From Rhizobium sp. 16-449-1b (GTDB taxonomy: Bacteria > Pseudomonadota > Alphaproteobacteria > Rhizobiales > Rhizobiaceae), in assembly GCF_017741935.1 (NCBI RefSeq), contig NZ_JAGHMH010000024.1, positions 1 to 64,000 on the forward strand: DNA of 64,000 nt. Reading direction: 5' to 3'. Shown piece after piece: positions 49,610 to 57,737 of the stretch. The notes beneath the pieces were generated by a model. That model did no database searches. It was not told the DNA's origin and saw only the letters and a program-made list of their open reading frames with translations. Numbering within the stretch: position 1 is the first letter of the stretch; every line of letters starts with the position of its first letter. A program made the position numbers and the translations under genes.

Positions 49610-50428
49610 ATGACATCCCCCAACGCCTACGTCACTCTCGTCACCAACGCCGACTACGCCATGGGCGCCACCGCGCTCGCCCGCTCGCTGCGCATAACCC
49701 ACACCACCGCCGACATCGTCGTCCTCCACACCGGCGGCGTCACCGAAGCTGACCTCGACCCCTTGCGCACCCTCGGCTGCCGCCTCCTCCCCGTCGAGCA
49801 CCTGCCGCTGTCGGACGCCTTCAACGAACGCCACGCGCGCGGCCAACTCCACGCCGCCGCCCCCTTCACCAAGGGCCGCAAGCCGCTCTTCCACTCGCCG
49901 CTCGACAATTTCTGCAAGCTCCGCCTCTGGGAACTGACCGAATACACGACCTGCGTCTTCATCGACGCCGATGTCATCGTGCTGCGCAACATCGACCGGC
50001 TCTTCGCCTACCCCGAATTCTCCGCCGCCCCCAACGTCTACGAATCGCTGGTCGATTTTCACCGCATGAACTCCGGCGTCTTCGTCGCGAAGCCTTCGAG
50101 GGACACATTCAGCGCCATGCTGGAGCGGCTCGACCAGCCGGAAATCCTGTGGAAACGCACCGACCAGACCTTCCTGCAGGCATTTTTCCCGGAATGGCAT
50201 GGTCTACCAGTCTATTTCAACATGCTACAATATGTCTGGTTTACCATGCCTGCGCTTTGGGACTGGAACAGTATTTCCGTCCTGCACTACCAGTATGAAA
50301 AGCCATGGGAAACAGATCATCCGAAGGCGGAAAGCCTGCGGCCGCTGATCGACCTTTGGCAGGCATTCTACACGGGCAAGGACGTGCCGGACATATCGGC
50401 CATGGCCAATCCGAAAGGGGCAGCATGA
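49610..50428 (+). CDS. sqdD: Glycosyltransferase family 8 protein, SqdD-like
   Basis: 272 residues. Glycogenin-like GT8 features: VTNADYAMGATALARSLR at the start, and the metal-binding DxD in FIDADVIVLRN (about 122-132), followed by a conserved Asn-Ser-Gly (MNSGVFVAKPS) and the acceptor region FLQAFF. SqdD of the sulfolipid cluster is a glycogenin-like glycosyltransferase, and this gene lies between sqdB and the SqdC-like reductase gene, with which it overlaps by 4 bases (ATGA at 50425). It probably transfers sulfoquinovose to diacylglycerol. Gene symbol rests mainly on context. Confidence 0.85.
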   Translation: MTSPNAYVTLVTNADYAMGATALARSLRITHTTADIVVLHTGGVTEADLDPLRTLGCRLLPVEHLPLSDAFNERHARGQLHAAAPFTKGRKPLFHSPLDNFCKLRLWELTEYTTCVFIDADVIVLRNIDRLFAYPEFSAAPNVYESLVDFHRMNSGVFVAKPSRDTFSAMLERLDQPEILWKRTDQTFLQAFFPEWHGLPVYFNMLQYVWFTMPALWDWNSISVLHYQYEKPWETDHPKAESLRPLIDLWQAFYTGKDVPDISAMANPKGAA

Positions 50429-51315
50429 AGGTACTGGTATCGGGTGGAACAGGACTTGTCGGTCGCTATATCGTCGAGGAACTGCTTGCAGCCGGATATT
50501 CGGTCATCATCGGTGGCCGCCACGCCCCGTTGCCTCGCGCCTTCTCCCGCCCCGTCGATTTCGCGCCGCTGTCGCTCGATCCCGAAAAAGACCATATCGA
50601 GGCCTTCGACGACGCCTATTTCTTCGTGCACGCCGCATTCCACCACGCGCCCGGTAAATATCGCGGCGGCGAAGGCGACGATCCCGAAACCTTCAAGCGC
50701 TTCAATCTCGACGGCACCGTGCGCCTGTTCGAAGCCGCCAAGCGCGCCGGCACGCGCCGCTGCATCTTCATCTCCAGCCGTGCCGCCTATGGCGAGCATC
50801 CGCCAGGAACCACGCTGACGGAAGCCACACAAGAAAAGCCGGAAACGCTCTACGGCCAGACCAAGCTCGACGCCGAACGCAGCCTGGCGCATCTGGCCGC
50901 CCCCGGCTTCGCCACCGCCAGCCTGCGCCTCACCGGCGTCTACGGCAATCTGCGCCCCAACAAGTGGGACAAGCTGTTCGGCGATTACCTGAGCGGCCGG
51001 CCGATCCCGGCGCGGGCAGGCACCGAAGTGCACGGCCAGGATGTCGGCAAGGCCGTGCGCATCATGCTCGAGGCCGATGCCGGCCGCATCTCGGGCGAGA
51101 CCTTCAACGTCTCCGATCTCGCGCTCGACACTTGGGATATCCTCGAGCCGATCCGCTGGGAGCACGATTGCGCCAACCGCCTGCCTGTCGCCGCCGACAA
51201 ATCGCTGCTGACGCCGATGGACACGACCAAGCTGCAGGCGCTCGGCTGGCAGCCGGGCGGACTGCCGCTTTTCGAGGAAACCATCCACGCGCTCGCGACA
51301 CAGCCGGCGGCCTGA
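50425..51315 (+). CDS. sqdC: NAD-dependent epimerase/reductase, SqdC-like
   Basis: 296 residues from ATG 50425. Rossmann motif LVSGGTGLVGRYIVEELL; catalytic-type Ser and Tyr-x3-Lys in FISSRAAYGE and LYGQTKLDAER. It belongs to the extended short-chain dehydrogenase family and, as the third gene after sqdB and sqdD, matches the rhizobial sqdBDC order; SqdC is reported as a reductase-like protein of the sulfolipid pathway whose exact reaction is not settled. Translationally coupled to sqdD. Confidence 0.82.
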   Translation: MKVLVSGGTGLVGRYIVEELLAAGYSVIIGGRHAPLPRAFSRPVDFAPLSLDPEKDHIEAFDDAYFFVHAAFHHAPGKYRGGEGDDPETFKRFNLDGTVRLFEAAKRAGTRRCIFISSRAAYGEHPPGTTLTEATQEKPETLYGQTKLDAERSLAHLAAPGFATASLRLTGVYGNLRPNKWDKLFGDYLSGRPIPARAGTEVHGQDVGKAVRIMLEADAGRISGETFNVSDLALDTWDILEPIRWEHDCANRLPVAADKSLLTPMDTTKLQALGWQPGGLPLFEETIHALATQPAA

Positions 51316-51393
51316 CGCACGAACGTCGCATACGCGCGTTGCATTGCGCGCCGTCCGTTCTATTGTCGCCGCCGAAAGAGCAAGGCGGACACC

Positions 51394-51981
51394 ATGAACG
51401 CAAAAGACATCAAGGCCGGCATGCGCGCCGAAAGGCTGGCGCTGAGAGATGCCATTCCCGTGGAGACCAGGGCCGCGATGAGCCTAGCCATGGCCGAACA
51501 CGCCGGCGAGGCGATTGCATTCGCGCCCGGCACCATCGTCTCCGGCTTCCTGCCGATCCGCTCGGAAGCCGACCTTCGCCCGCTGATGGCGCGGTTTCGC
51601 GCACGCGGCGCGCGGCTTTGCGTCCCCGCCATTCTTGACCGCCAGACCATCGTGTTTCGCGAACTCGTGGATGGCGCGCCACTGGTCTCCACCGGCTTCG
51701 GCACATCCGGTCCCGGGCCGGACGCACCGGTTCTCGACCCCGAGATCCTGCTTGTCCCGCTGTCTGCGTTCGACAGACGCGGCCACCGGATCGGCTACGG
51801 CGCCGGCCATTATGACCGCGCGATCGACCGTTTGAGGCAAAAAGGCATGCATCCGAAACTCATCGGCATTGCATTCGACCGCCAGGAAGTGGCACATGTG
51901 CCCGACGAGCCGCACGATGTAAGCCTGGATGCCATCCTGACAGAAAGCGGCCTGCGCTTTTTTGCCTCTTGGATTGGATAG
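51394..51981 (+). CDS. 5-formyltetrahydrofolate cyclo-ligase
   Basis: 195 residues. Family motif RIGYGAGHYDRAIDRL (about 133-148) and GFLPIRSEADLRPLM; the C-terminal end has the expected VPDEPHDVSLDAILTE. Converts 5-formyl-THF to 5,10-methenyl-THF with ATP in one-carbon metabolism. The next gene starts 3 bases later, so the two are co-transcribed. No 6S RNA can fit in the 78 bases upstream, although 6S RNA often lies before this gene in proteobacteria. Confidence 0.93.
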   Translation: MNAKDIKAGMRAERLALRDAIPVETRAAMSLAMAEHAGEAIAFAPGTIVSGFLPIRSEADLRPLMARFRARGARLCVPAILDRQTIVFRELVDGAPLVSTGFGTSGPGPDAPVLDPEILLVPLSAFDRRGHRIGYGAGHYDRAIDRLRQKGMHPKLIGIAFDRQEVAHVPDEPHDVSLDAILTESGLRFFASWIG

Positions 51982-51983
51982 CA

Positions 51984-52808
51984 ATGCGACTGCTTTTTTT
52001 GGGTGACATGGTCGGCAAGACGGGACGCACGGCGGTGTGGGATCGCCTCCCGGGCCTGATATCGGACCTGAAGCTCGACTTCGTCGTCGTCAACGGCGAG
52101 AACGCCGCCGGCGGCTTCGGCATCACCGAGGACATTTTTCTTGAGACCATCAATGCCGGCGCCGATGTGGTGACAACGGGCAACCACGTCTGGGACCAGA
52201 AGGAAGCGGTCGCTTTCGCGGGTCGAAACGACCAGTTCCTGCGCCCCGCCAACTACCCGCAGGGTACGCCCGGCCGCGGCTCCGGCCTGTTCTATGCCCG
52301 CAACGGCGCCCGCGTGCTGGTTGCCAACGTCATGGGCCGCGTCTTCATGCATCCGGAACTGGACGACCCCTTCAAGGCGGCAGAGACCATTCTCGACGCC
52401 TGCCCGCTGAAGGAACAGGCCGATGCGATCATCTTCGATTTCCACGCGGAAGCCACCAGCGAGAAGCAGTGCTTCGGCCACTTCGTCGATGGCCGCGCCT
52501 CCTTCGTCGTCGGCACTCACACGCATGTGCCCACCGCCGACCACCAGATCCTGAACGGCGGCACCGCCTATCTTTCCGATGCCGGCATGTGCGGCGACTA
52601 TGACAGTTCGCTCGGCATGGACAAGGAAGAGCCGCTGAACCGCTTCATCTCGAAGATGCCGAAAGGCCGCATGGAGGCAGCCACCGGCCCCGCCACCATC
52701 TGCGGCGTCGGCGTCGAGATCTCGGATGCGACGGGCCTTGCCGAAAAGATCGCGCCGCTGCGCCTCGGACCGAGACTGTCGGAAACCATCCCGGAATTCT
52801 GGCGCTGA
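51984..52808 (+). CDS. YmdB-type metallophosphoesterase
   Basis: 274 residues from ATG 51984. Metal-binding motifs of the TIGR00282/YmdB family: FLGDMVGKTGR, VVNGENAAGGFG, TGNHVWDQKE, DFHAEATSEK and VGTHTHVPTAD. A binuclear-metal 2',3'-cyclic-nucleotide phosphodiesterase in Bacillus; role in rhizobia unclear. The pairing with the formyl-THF cyclo-ligase gene is widespread in alphaproteobacteria. Confidence 0.93.
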   Translation: MRLLFLGDMVGKTGRTAVWDRLPGLISDLKLDFVVVNGENAAGGFGITEDIFLETINAGADVVTTGNHVWDQKEAVAFAGRNDQFLRPANYPQGTPGRGSGLFYARNGARVLVANVMGRVFMHPELDDPFKAAETILDACPLKEQADAIIFDFHAEATSEKQCFGHFVDGRASFVVGTHTHVPTADHQILNGGTAYLSDAGMCGDYDSSLGMDKEEPLNRFISKMPKGRMEAATGPATICGVGVEISDATGLAEKIAPLRLGPRLSETIPEFWR

Positions 52809-52846
52809 ACCGGGCATTTGTCTGCCATGACGTAAAAGTGAGCATC

Positions 52847-52871
52847 GCGGTCCGGATTTGATCTGGACCGC
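52847..52871 (+). other. Hairpin downstream of the YmdB-type gene
   Basis: GCGGTCC (52847-52853) with GGACCGC (52865-52871) and an 11-base loop whose ends can extend the stem. No T-run follows. It may be a weak terminator or an mRNA-stabilising element. Confidence 0.5.
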
Positions 52872-52921
52872 TGCCGACCCTTGCCGCATCCTTTTGCCAG
52901 TGAAAGCGCTGGGGACGTGGC

Positions 52922-53767
52922 ATGAAGCTGCATTTTCTTGTCTTCGCAATGACCACCCTCTCCGGCCTGCTGCCGGGTTGGCTGGGTTCTGACGCCGCGC
53001 AGGCGCAAGAGGCGCGCCGCAACGTCAGCCAATGCCAGGCGATCGCGCAATCCATTCCCAAGGCGACATTCGCAAGCTTCTCCGGCGCCGTCCCGATCGC
53101 AGGCGCCGCAGACAATGAGACGGTGACGCTCACCTATATCGGCCACTCGACCTTCCTGATCGAAACGCCCGGCGGCATCAGCATCGCCACTGATTACAGC
53201 GGTTGGTACACGCCGCCGCAGCCACCGATGGTGGCGACGATGAACCGCGCCCACTCCTCGCACTACACGCTGACCCCTGATCCAGCGATCAAATACGTGC
53301 TGCACGGCTGGAGCGACGTGCCGGGAGAAAAAGCGAAGATCGACCTCACGGTCGGCGACACCTACATCCGCAACGTCACCACCGATATCAGGGGCGGCTA
53401 CGGCGGGCCGCAGGCGGATGGAAACTCGATCTTCATCTTCGAGGTTGCGGGCCTCTGCATCGGCCATCTCGGCCACCTGCACTACGAACTGACCGACGCC
53501 CACTATACCGAGATCGGCCGGCTCGACATCGTCATGGTTCCCGTCGATGGCGGGCTGACCATGGGCGCCGACAGCATGAGCCGCATCATCAAGCGCCTGC
53601 GCTCCTCGCTGGTGCTACCGATGCACCAGCAACGCCCGCTCGCCAACTTCCTCTCCATGTTCGGCCCCGACTTCGACGTCGTCTACGCGACGGGCAACAG
53701 CATCGACGTCTCGATGCGCACGCTGCCGAAGAAGCCGCAGATTTTTGTGGCGAAGGGGATGCAGTGA
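52922..53767 (+). CDS. Secreted MBL-fold metallo-hydrolase-like protein
   Basis: 281 residues. Signal peptide about 1-29 (ending AAQAQ). MBL-type strands TLTYIGHSTFLIETPGGISI and IATDYSGWY, then HLGHLHYEL, the Asp/Gly of VPVDGGLTMG and PMHQQRP. The canonical HxHxDH is not seen; the matching segment reads RAHSSHYT. The fold assignment is good but the metal site is altered, as in several divergent branches. Periplasmic. Substrate unknown. It stands alone. Confidence 0.78.
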   Translation: MKLHFLVFAMTTLSGLLPGWLGSDAAQAQEARRNVSQCQAIAQSIPKATFASFSGAVPIAGAADNETVTLTYIGHSTFLIETPGGISIATDYSGWYTPPQPPMVATMNRAHSSHYTLTPDPAIKYVLHGWSDVPGEKAKIDLTVGDTYIRNVTTDIRGGYGGPQADGNSIFIFEVAGLCIGHLGHLHYELTDAHYTEIGRLDIVMVPVDGGLTMGADSMSRIIKRLRSSLVLPMHQQRPLANFLSMFGPDFDVVYATGNSIDVSMRTLPKKPQIFVAKGMQ

Positions 53768-53785
53768 GAGGGGTGCCTGCGTCAC

Positions 53786-53977
53786 TCAAAGCGGCGGCAA
53801 TATCGGACGGTGCTTTTCGTCATAGGATTCGACAAGATCGCCGATGTGCGACGCCAGCGGGGCGAGCGGATGATCCTCGTCATCACCGATCTCGGCAAAG
53901 ATTTCGTCGAGCTGCCCGACGAGGCGATCATACTCCGCCTCGTTCGTCGGCATGGCGAGAAGTGGCGCTCTCTTCAT
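53786..53977 (-). CDS. HigA N-terminal-like fragment protein (63 residues)
   Basis: 63 residues, acidic, no membrane segment. TNEAEYDRLVGQLDEIFAEI and LASHIGDLVESYDEKHRPIL resemble the N-terminal helical region of HigA-type antitoxins (alternating Asp/Glu, ending in E-x-H-x-P-I), but the HTH that should follow is absent because the frame stops. Its ATG overlaps the stop of the RHH gene (ATGA), so the two genes are coupled. It may be a truncated antitoxin or a small partner protein. Confidence 0.6.
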   Translation of the reverse strand: MKRAPLLAMPTNEAEYDRLVGQLDEIFAEIGDDEDHPLAPLASHIGDLVESYDEKHRPILPPL

Positions 53978-54234
53978 GTAACGGCACCCTTCACGATGGC
54001 ATCGACCTCGTCGATCACGTCGTCCAGGTCATGTCCGAGACCTGCGTCGATATCCTTGCGAGCTTGATCCAGCTCAATGATTTCCCGGCCTTCCGACGCG
54101 AGATAGGATTTCAGAGCGCGCACGAACACCCAGCTGCTCTTCCGATCACAAATACCAGCGATCTGCTCGATCCCCGCGAGCACATCGGCAGGCAGACGCA
54201 TGGTGATCGGGTCTGAAAGGTCATGACTGCTCAT
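53974..54234 (-). CDS. Ribbon-helix-helix (CopG/ParD-type) DNA-binding protein
   Basis: 86 residues. DPITMRLPADVLAGIEQIAG and then CDRKSSWVFVRALKSYL give the RHH beta-strand plus two helices typical of antitoxins that bind DNA. The acidic C-terminal part (DLDDVIDEVDAIVKG) is where a toxin would normally dock. No RelE/ParE toxin gene follows; instead the HigA-like fragment does. An orphan antitoxin or stand-alone regulator. Confidence 0.78.
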   Translation of the reverse strand: MSSHDLSDPITMRLPADVLAGIEQIAGICDRKSSWVFVRALKSYLASEGREIIELDQARKDIDAGLGHDLDDVIDEVDAIVKGAVT

Positions 54235-54368
54235 CGCTCACCTCCGGTTGCAACGAAAGCTACGCCATACCAGCAGATGCGTCAAACCTCTCACCCATGC
54301 AACCGACGCAACAAGAAAGCCCAGGAGCCAAAGCTCCCGGGCCTCGATCGACCTCACCGCAATCAATC

Positions 54369-54872
54369 TCAAGCAAACTGCAGATGCTGACGCACGCCGA
54401 CGTCGGGCATCTTGTCCTCGTCGAGATTGGCCTTGGCGATTTCCCAGCCGAATTTCAACTTGCTGCCGGTCGACACCCAGATTTCGGCGTCATCGACATG
54501 CATGGCGAGCATCGTCAGCTTCGGGTCCTTCTTGCCATCCTCATACCAGGCGGCCACGACCGAGTTCCAGTATTCCTCGATCTTGGACGCATCCTGGCGA
54601 ACCTCGATCTTGCCGGCGAGGCAGGCGTGGTAGTCGTGGTCCTTGCCGACCACGCAGAAATGCGCGCGCGTTCCGGGCTTGATCGCCCGCACGATCTCCG
54701 CGTCCGACTTGGTGTAAAACCAGATGGTGTTGGTCTTGGGATCGGCGTTCGGCGCCATGGGCTGCATGTGCATGTCGGCGCCATCGACGCCGAGCATGCC
54801 GGCATGAATGTCGTTGACCTGATCCCAGAGCTGGCGTGCCGGGTGTTCCCGTGCCTCGTTGAAACTAGCCAT
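54369..54872 (-). CDS. Pyridoxamine-5'-phosphate-oxidase-like FMN-binding protein (general stress protein 26 type)
   Basis: 167 residues, a split-barrel flavin-binding fold: LWDQVNDIHAGMLGVD, MQPMAPNADPKTNTIWFYT, RAHFCVVGKDHDYHACLAGK and EEYWNSVVAAWYEDGKKD. Typical of the bacterial general stress protein 26 family, which binds FMN or FAD but has no known substrate. No signal peptide. Monocistronic, on the minus strand. Confidence 0.85.
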   Translation of the reverse strand: MASFNEAREHPARQLWDQVNDIHAGMLGVDGADMHMQPMAPNADPKTNTIWFYTKSDAEIVRAIKPGTRAHFCVVGKDHDYHACLAGKIEVRQDASKIEEYWNSVVAAWYEDGKKDPKLTMLAMHVDDAEIWVSTGSKLKFGWEIAKANLDEDKMPDVGVRQHLQFA

Positions 54873-54987
54873 AGCGCTTCCTTCCGTTTCGAATGGTCCG
54901 TGTTTGAAACGTCATCTCGCGGGCTTTGTTCCCCAAAGTGAAAACAGATGCTACGCTCCTGGTATCGTGGGGATATGGGGGATCGTC

Positions 54988-55431
54988 ATGCGCATAGCGG
55001 CACTGGTCACGCTGGGCTTCGCCTCGGCATTGTCTCTGGCATCGGTCTTGCCCGCCAACGCCGCCGATCGCAGCTTCATGCCCGACGAGAACGGCCAGAT
55101 CGTCTTCGTCACCCCATCCAGAAACATCGGCTGCACCTATATCCCGAAGGGCGGAACGGAGATGTACAAGCCCGATGACGGTGGCCCCGAGCTCGGCTGC
55201 GACCGCATCGAGCCGAAATACATCCGGTTGATCCTGTCGGCCACGGGCAAGGCCTTCATCTTCGAGATGGAAGGCGACACGGCCTGCTGCGACGATGTCA
55301 ACGTGCTGAACTACGGCGATCGCTGGAAGGCGGGACCGTTTACCTGCACGTCCGATGAAAGCGGCCTCACCTGCCGCCGCAAGGACGGCCACGGCTTCTT
55401 CGCGAGCCGCAACAAATACAACGTCGATTGA
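54988..55431 (+). CDS. Secreted cysteine-containing protein, DUF6636-like
   Basis: 147 residues from ATG 54988. Signal peptide about 1-27 (ending PANAAD). The mature part has FVTPSRNIGCTYIP, LGCDRIEPKY, ACCDDVNVLNYGDRW, FTCTSDESGLTCRR and DGHGFFASRNKY, with six cysteines that could pair. The NIGC and the GHGF end resemble the small DUF6636 family. Function unknown; periplasmic. Confidence 0.7.
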   Translation: MRIAALVTLGFASALSLASVLPANAADRSFMPDENGQIVFVTPSRNIGCTYIPKGGTEMYKPDDGGPELGCDRIEPKYIRLILSATGKAFIFEMEGDTACCDDVNVLNYGDRWKAGPFTCTSDESGLTCRRKDGHGFFASRNKYNVD

Positions 55432-55543
55432 CGCCGCGCCTCGGCGCCGCGGCCATCCGGCACGCCTGTTTTCCCTTGAACGCGCCCCGTTTCACTCTTA
55501 TAAGGCGGCCCATTCCCAACAATAAGACGTGAACAGGGGTGCC

Positions 55544-56290
55544 ATGGCTGGCCATTCACAGTTTAAAAACATCATGCATCGCAAGGGCCGTCAGGATGCC
55601 GTGCGGTCGAAAATGTTCTCCAAGCTCGCGCGCGAAATCACCGTTGCCGCCAAGGCAGGTCTGCCCGACCCGACGATGAACGCCCGCCTGCGCCTGGCGA
55701 TCCAGAACGCCAAGGCCCAGTCGATGCCGAAGGACAACATCGACCGCGCCATCAAGAAGGCTGCCGGCGCCGACGGCGAGAACTACGATGAAGTGCGCTA
55801 CGAAGGCTACGGCCCGGGCGGCACCGCGATCATCGTCGAAGCGCTGACCGACAACCGCAACCGCACCGCCTCCAACGTCCGCTCGATCTTCACCAAGGCC
55901 GGCGGCGCCCTGGGCGAAACCGGCTCGGTATCCTTCTCCTTCGACCATGTCGGCGAGATCACCTACAAGCTCTCTGCCGGCGATGCCGACAAGATGATGG
56001 AAGCGGCGATCGAAGCCGGTGCCGACGACGTCGAGACCGACGAAGAAGGCCACTACATCACCTGCGGTTTCGAAGCGCTCGGCGAAGTCGCCAAGGCGCT
56101 GGAAGCCTCGCTCGGCGAAGCTGAAACCGTCAAGGCCGTCTGGCGTGCACAGAACAACGTGCCCGTCGACGAAGAGCGCGCCCAGTCGCTGCTGAAGCTG
56201 ATCGACAGCCTTGAGGACGACGACGACGTGCAGAACGTCTATTCGAACTTCGAAGTTTCGGAAGAAGTTCTGGCCAAGCTCTCGGCCTGA
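55544..56290 (+). CDS. yebC: YebC/PmpR-family transcriptional or translational regulator
   Basis: 248 residues from ATG 55544, the standard length. MAGHSQFKNIMHRKGRQDA at the N-terminus, then AKMPKDNIDRAIKKA-like QSMPKDNIDRAIKKA and YEGYGPGGTAIIVEALTDN, define the family. YebC proteins act as DNA-binding regulators in some bacteria and as ribosome-associated factors easing polyproline stalls in others. A strong terminator follows. Confidence 0.95.
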   Translation: MAGHSQFKNIMHRKGRQDAVRSKMFSKLAREITVAAKAGLPDPTMNARLRLAIQNAKAQSMPKDNIDRAIKKAAGADGENYDEVRYEGYGPGGTAIIVEALTDNRNRTASNVRSIFTKAGGALGETGSVSFSFDHVGEITYKLSAGDADKMMEAAIEAGADDVETDEEGHYITCGFEALGEVAKALEASLGEAETVKAVWRAQNNVPVDEERAQSLLKLIDSLEDDDDVQNVYSNFEVSEEVLAKLSA

Positions 56291-56310
56291 TCACTTCCGA
56301 TCGCAATCCA

Positions 56311-56345
56311 AAAACCGGCCCCGGAAACGCGGCCGGTTTTTTGTT
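56311..56345 (+). terminator. Terminator of yebC
   Basis: AAAAACCGGCC/GGCCGGTTTTTT stem-loop (56311-56320 with 56331-56340) with a T-run to 56342, 20 bases after the stop codon. Confidence 0.9.
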
Positions 56346-56523
56346 GTCCACAGGTCTATCCGCGTGAACCCTCACATACTGGCCTCAAGCAGTAACACGT
56401 CCGTGAACATGGGGTGTTTGTTAAGGCCTCGGTAACCCTGGCCGCTTTGAATGCCGCCCATTCGCTCCAGCCGGTCTGCCTCAAGGCCAGCCTCACTTCA
56501 TACTCTCGGCGGGAAAACGACCC

Positions 56524-57030
56524 ATGAAAAGACTATCCCTTTCGCTCTCCATCGCACTTGCAGGCACGCTCGCAGGCGCGGTCACGGCTCATGCGCAGCC
56601 ATCCATGGTCAAGCAGTTCGACGATTGGGGTGTCTATTCCTACGACCGTTCGGGCAAGACGGTGTGCTATATTCTGACAGTGCCGAAGACCATGCAGCCC
56701 GCCGCCGTTGATCATGGCCGCAACTATTTCGTGGTCGGCCGCGCGCCGGGCCGTGGCACCAATTACGAGCCGCAGGCGATCATGGGCTATGATCTGAAAC
56801 CCGGCTCGCGCGCCAAGGTGGAGATCGGCGGCAAGGAATTCACCATGTTCACCAAGGGCTCGTCCGCCTGGGTGCTGGAGGAAACCAAGGAGCCGGACCT
56901 GATCGAATCCATGCGTGGCGGCAGCGACATGACCGTCGACGCCGTCTCGCGCCGCGGCACCGCCACCAGCTACACCTACTCGCTGAACGGCGTTACCGCC
57001 GCGCTGAAGCGCATGGCACAGTGCAACTGA
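56524..57030 (+). CDS. Invasion-associated locus B (IalB) family protein
   Basis: 168 residues. Signal peptide about 1-25 (ending TAHAQ). Family pattern: FDDWGVYSYDRSGKTVCYIL, a variable loop, then IGGKEFTMFTKGSSAWV and MTVDAVSRRGTATSYTYSLNG, ending TAALKRMAQCN. IalB-type periplasmic proteins are common in Bartonella, Brucella and rhizobia, with a chaperone-like or host-association role suggested but not proven. A TTAA-N7-GTAA near-match to a CtrA box lies about 90 bases upstream. Confidence 0.88.
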   Translation: MKRLSLSLSIALAGTLAGAVTAHAQPSMVKQFDDWGVYSYDRSGKTVCYILTVPKTMQPAAVDHGRNYFVVGRAPGRGTNYEPQAIMGYDLKPGSRAKVEIGGKEFTMFTKGSSAWVLEETKEPDLIESMRGGSDMTVDAVSRRGTATSYTYSLNGVTAALKRMAQCN

Positions 57031-57075
57031 GCCGATCGCAATGCGTAAGACAAAACTGACGAAGCGCATCTCGGC

Positions 57076-57693
57076 ATGAGGCGCGCTCGAACGGATGGCA
57101 CCCGGGTGCCGTCCCCTGCCCGCCTTGCCCGCGGCTGGAAGCGCACGGCCGCGATCTGCCTTGCCGGCATGGCGCTGGCCTGCACCTCGATCGCCGCCAA
57201 TCCGCTGCTGTCGCAGCCCGCACCCGTCGCGGTCAAAGCAGACAGCGGCCCGAAAGGCCGCGAGACCGGGCTGAAGGTTCCTCGCTTCGTGTCGCTGCGG
57301 TCGCGCGAGGCCCGCATGCGCGTCGGCCCCTCGCTCGATTACGGCATCGCCTGGATCTACCGCGTCCCCGGCCTGCCGCTGGAGATTACCGCCGAATACG
57401 GCAACTGGCGCCAGGTGCGCGACAGCGACGGCGTTTCCGGCTGGATGCACCGCGCGCTGCTGTCGAGCAACCGCACCGCCATCGTCGGGCCATGGCTATC
57501 GGCGCACGTACCCTTGCGCGACGGGCCGAGCAGTTCGGCGCGCAAGCTGGCCTCGCTGACCCCGCGTGTTCGGGTCGCGATCAGCGATTGCGACGGCAGC
57601 TGGTGCAAGGTGGATGTGACCGGCCACGATCTGGACGGCTTCGTCAGGCAATCGGCGCTCTGGGGCGTCTATCCCAACGAGACGATCAAGTAG
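57076..57693 (+). CDS. Secreted protein with two bacterial SH3 domains
   Basis: 205 residues. Basic N-terminus with a hydrophobic segment (about 24-41), then two SH3-like units: RMRVGPSLDYGIAWIYRVPG to VSGWMHRALL (about 78-130) and VPLRDGPSSSARKLASLTP to DLDGFVRQSALWG (about 140-195). The RxGPS and W(V/M)HR patterns are typical of SH3b domains that bind peptidoglycan or act as spacers (DUF1058 group). It starts 46 bases after the IalB stop; shared transcript possible. Confidence 0.85.
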   Translation: MRRARTDGTRVPSPARLARGWKRTAAICLAGMALACTSIAANPLLSQPAPVAVKADSGPKGRETGLKVPRFVSLRSREARMRVGPSLDYGIAWIYRVPGLPLEITAEYGNWRQVRDSDGVSGWMHRALLSSNRTAIVGPWLSAHVPLRDGPSSSARKLASLTPRVRVAISDCDGSWCKVDVTGHDLDGFVRQSALWGVYPNETIK

Positions 57694-57737
57694 ATGCTCA
57701 AGCCCTCAGGTGGCGGCCTGCATCCCGGTTGCTGCCG

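Noticed and set aside
51316..51393. 6S RNA expected upstream of the formyl-THF cyclo-ligase gene
   Set aside because: Only 78 bases are available and no 6S-like bubble hairpin is seen.
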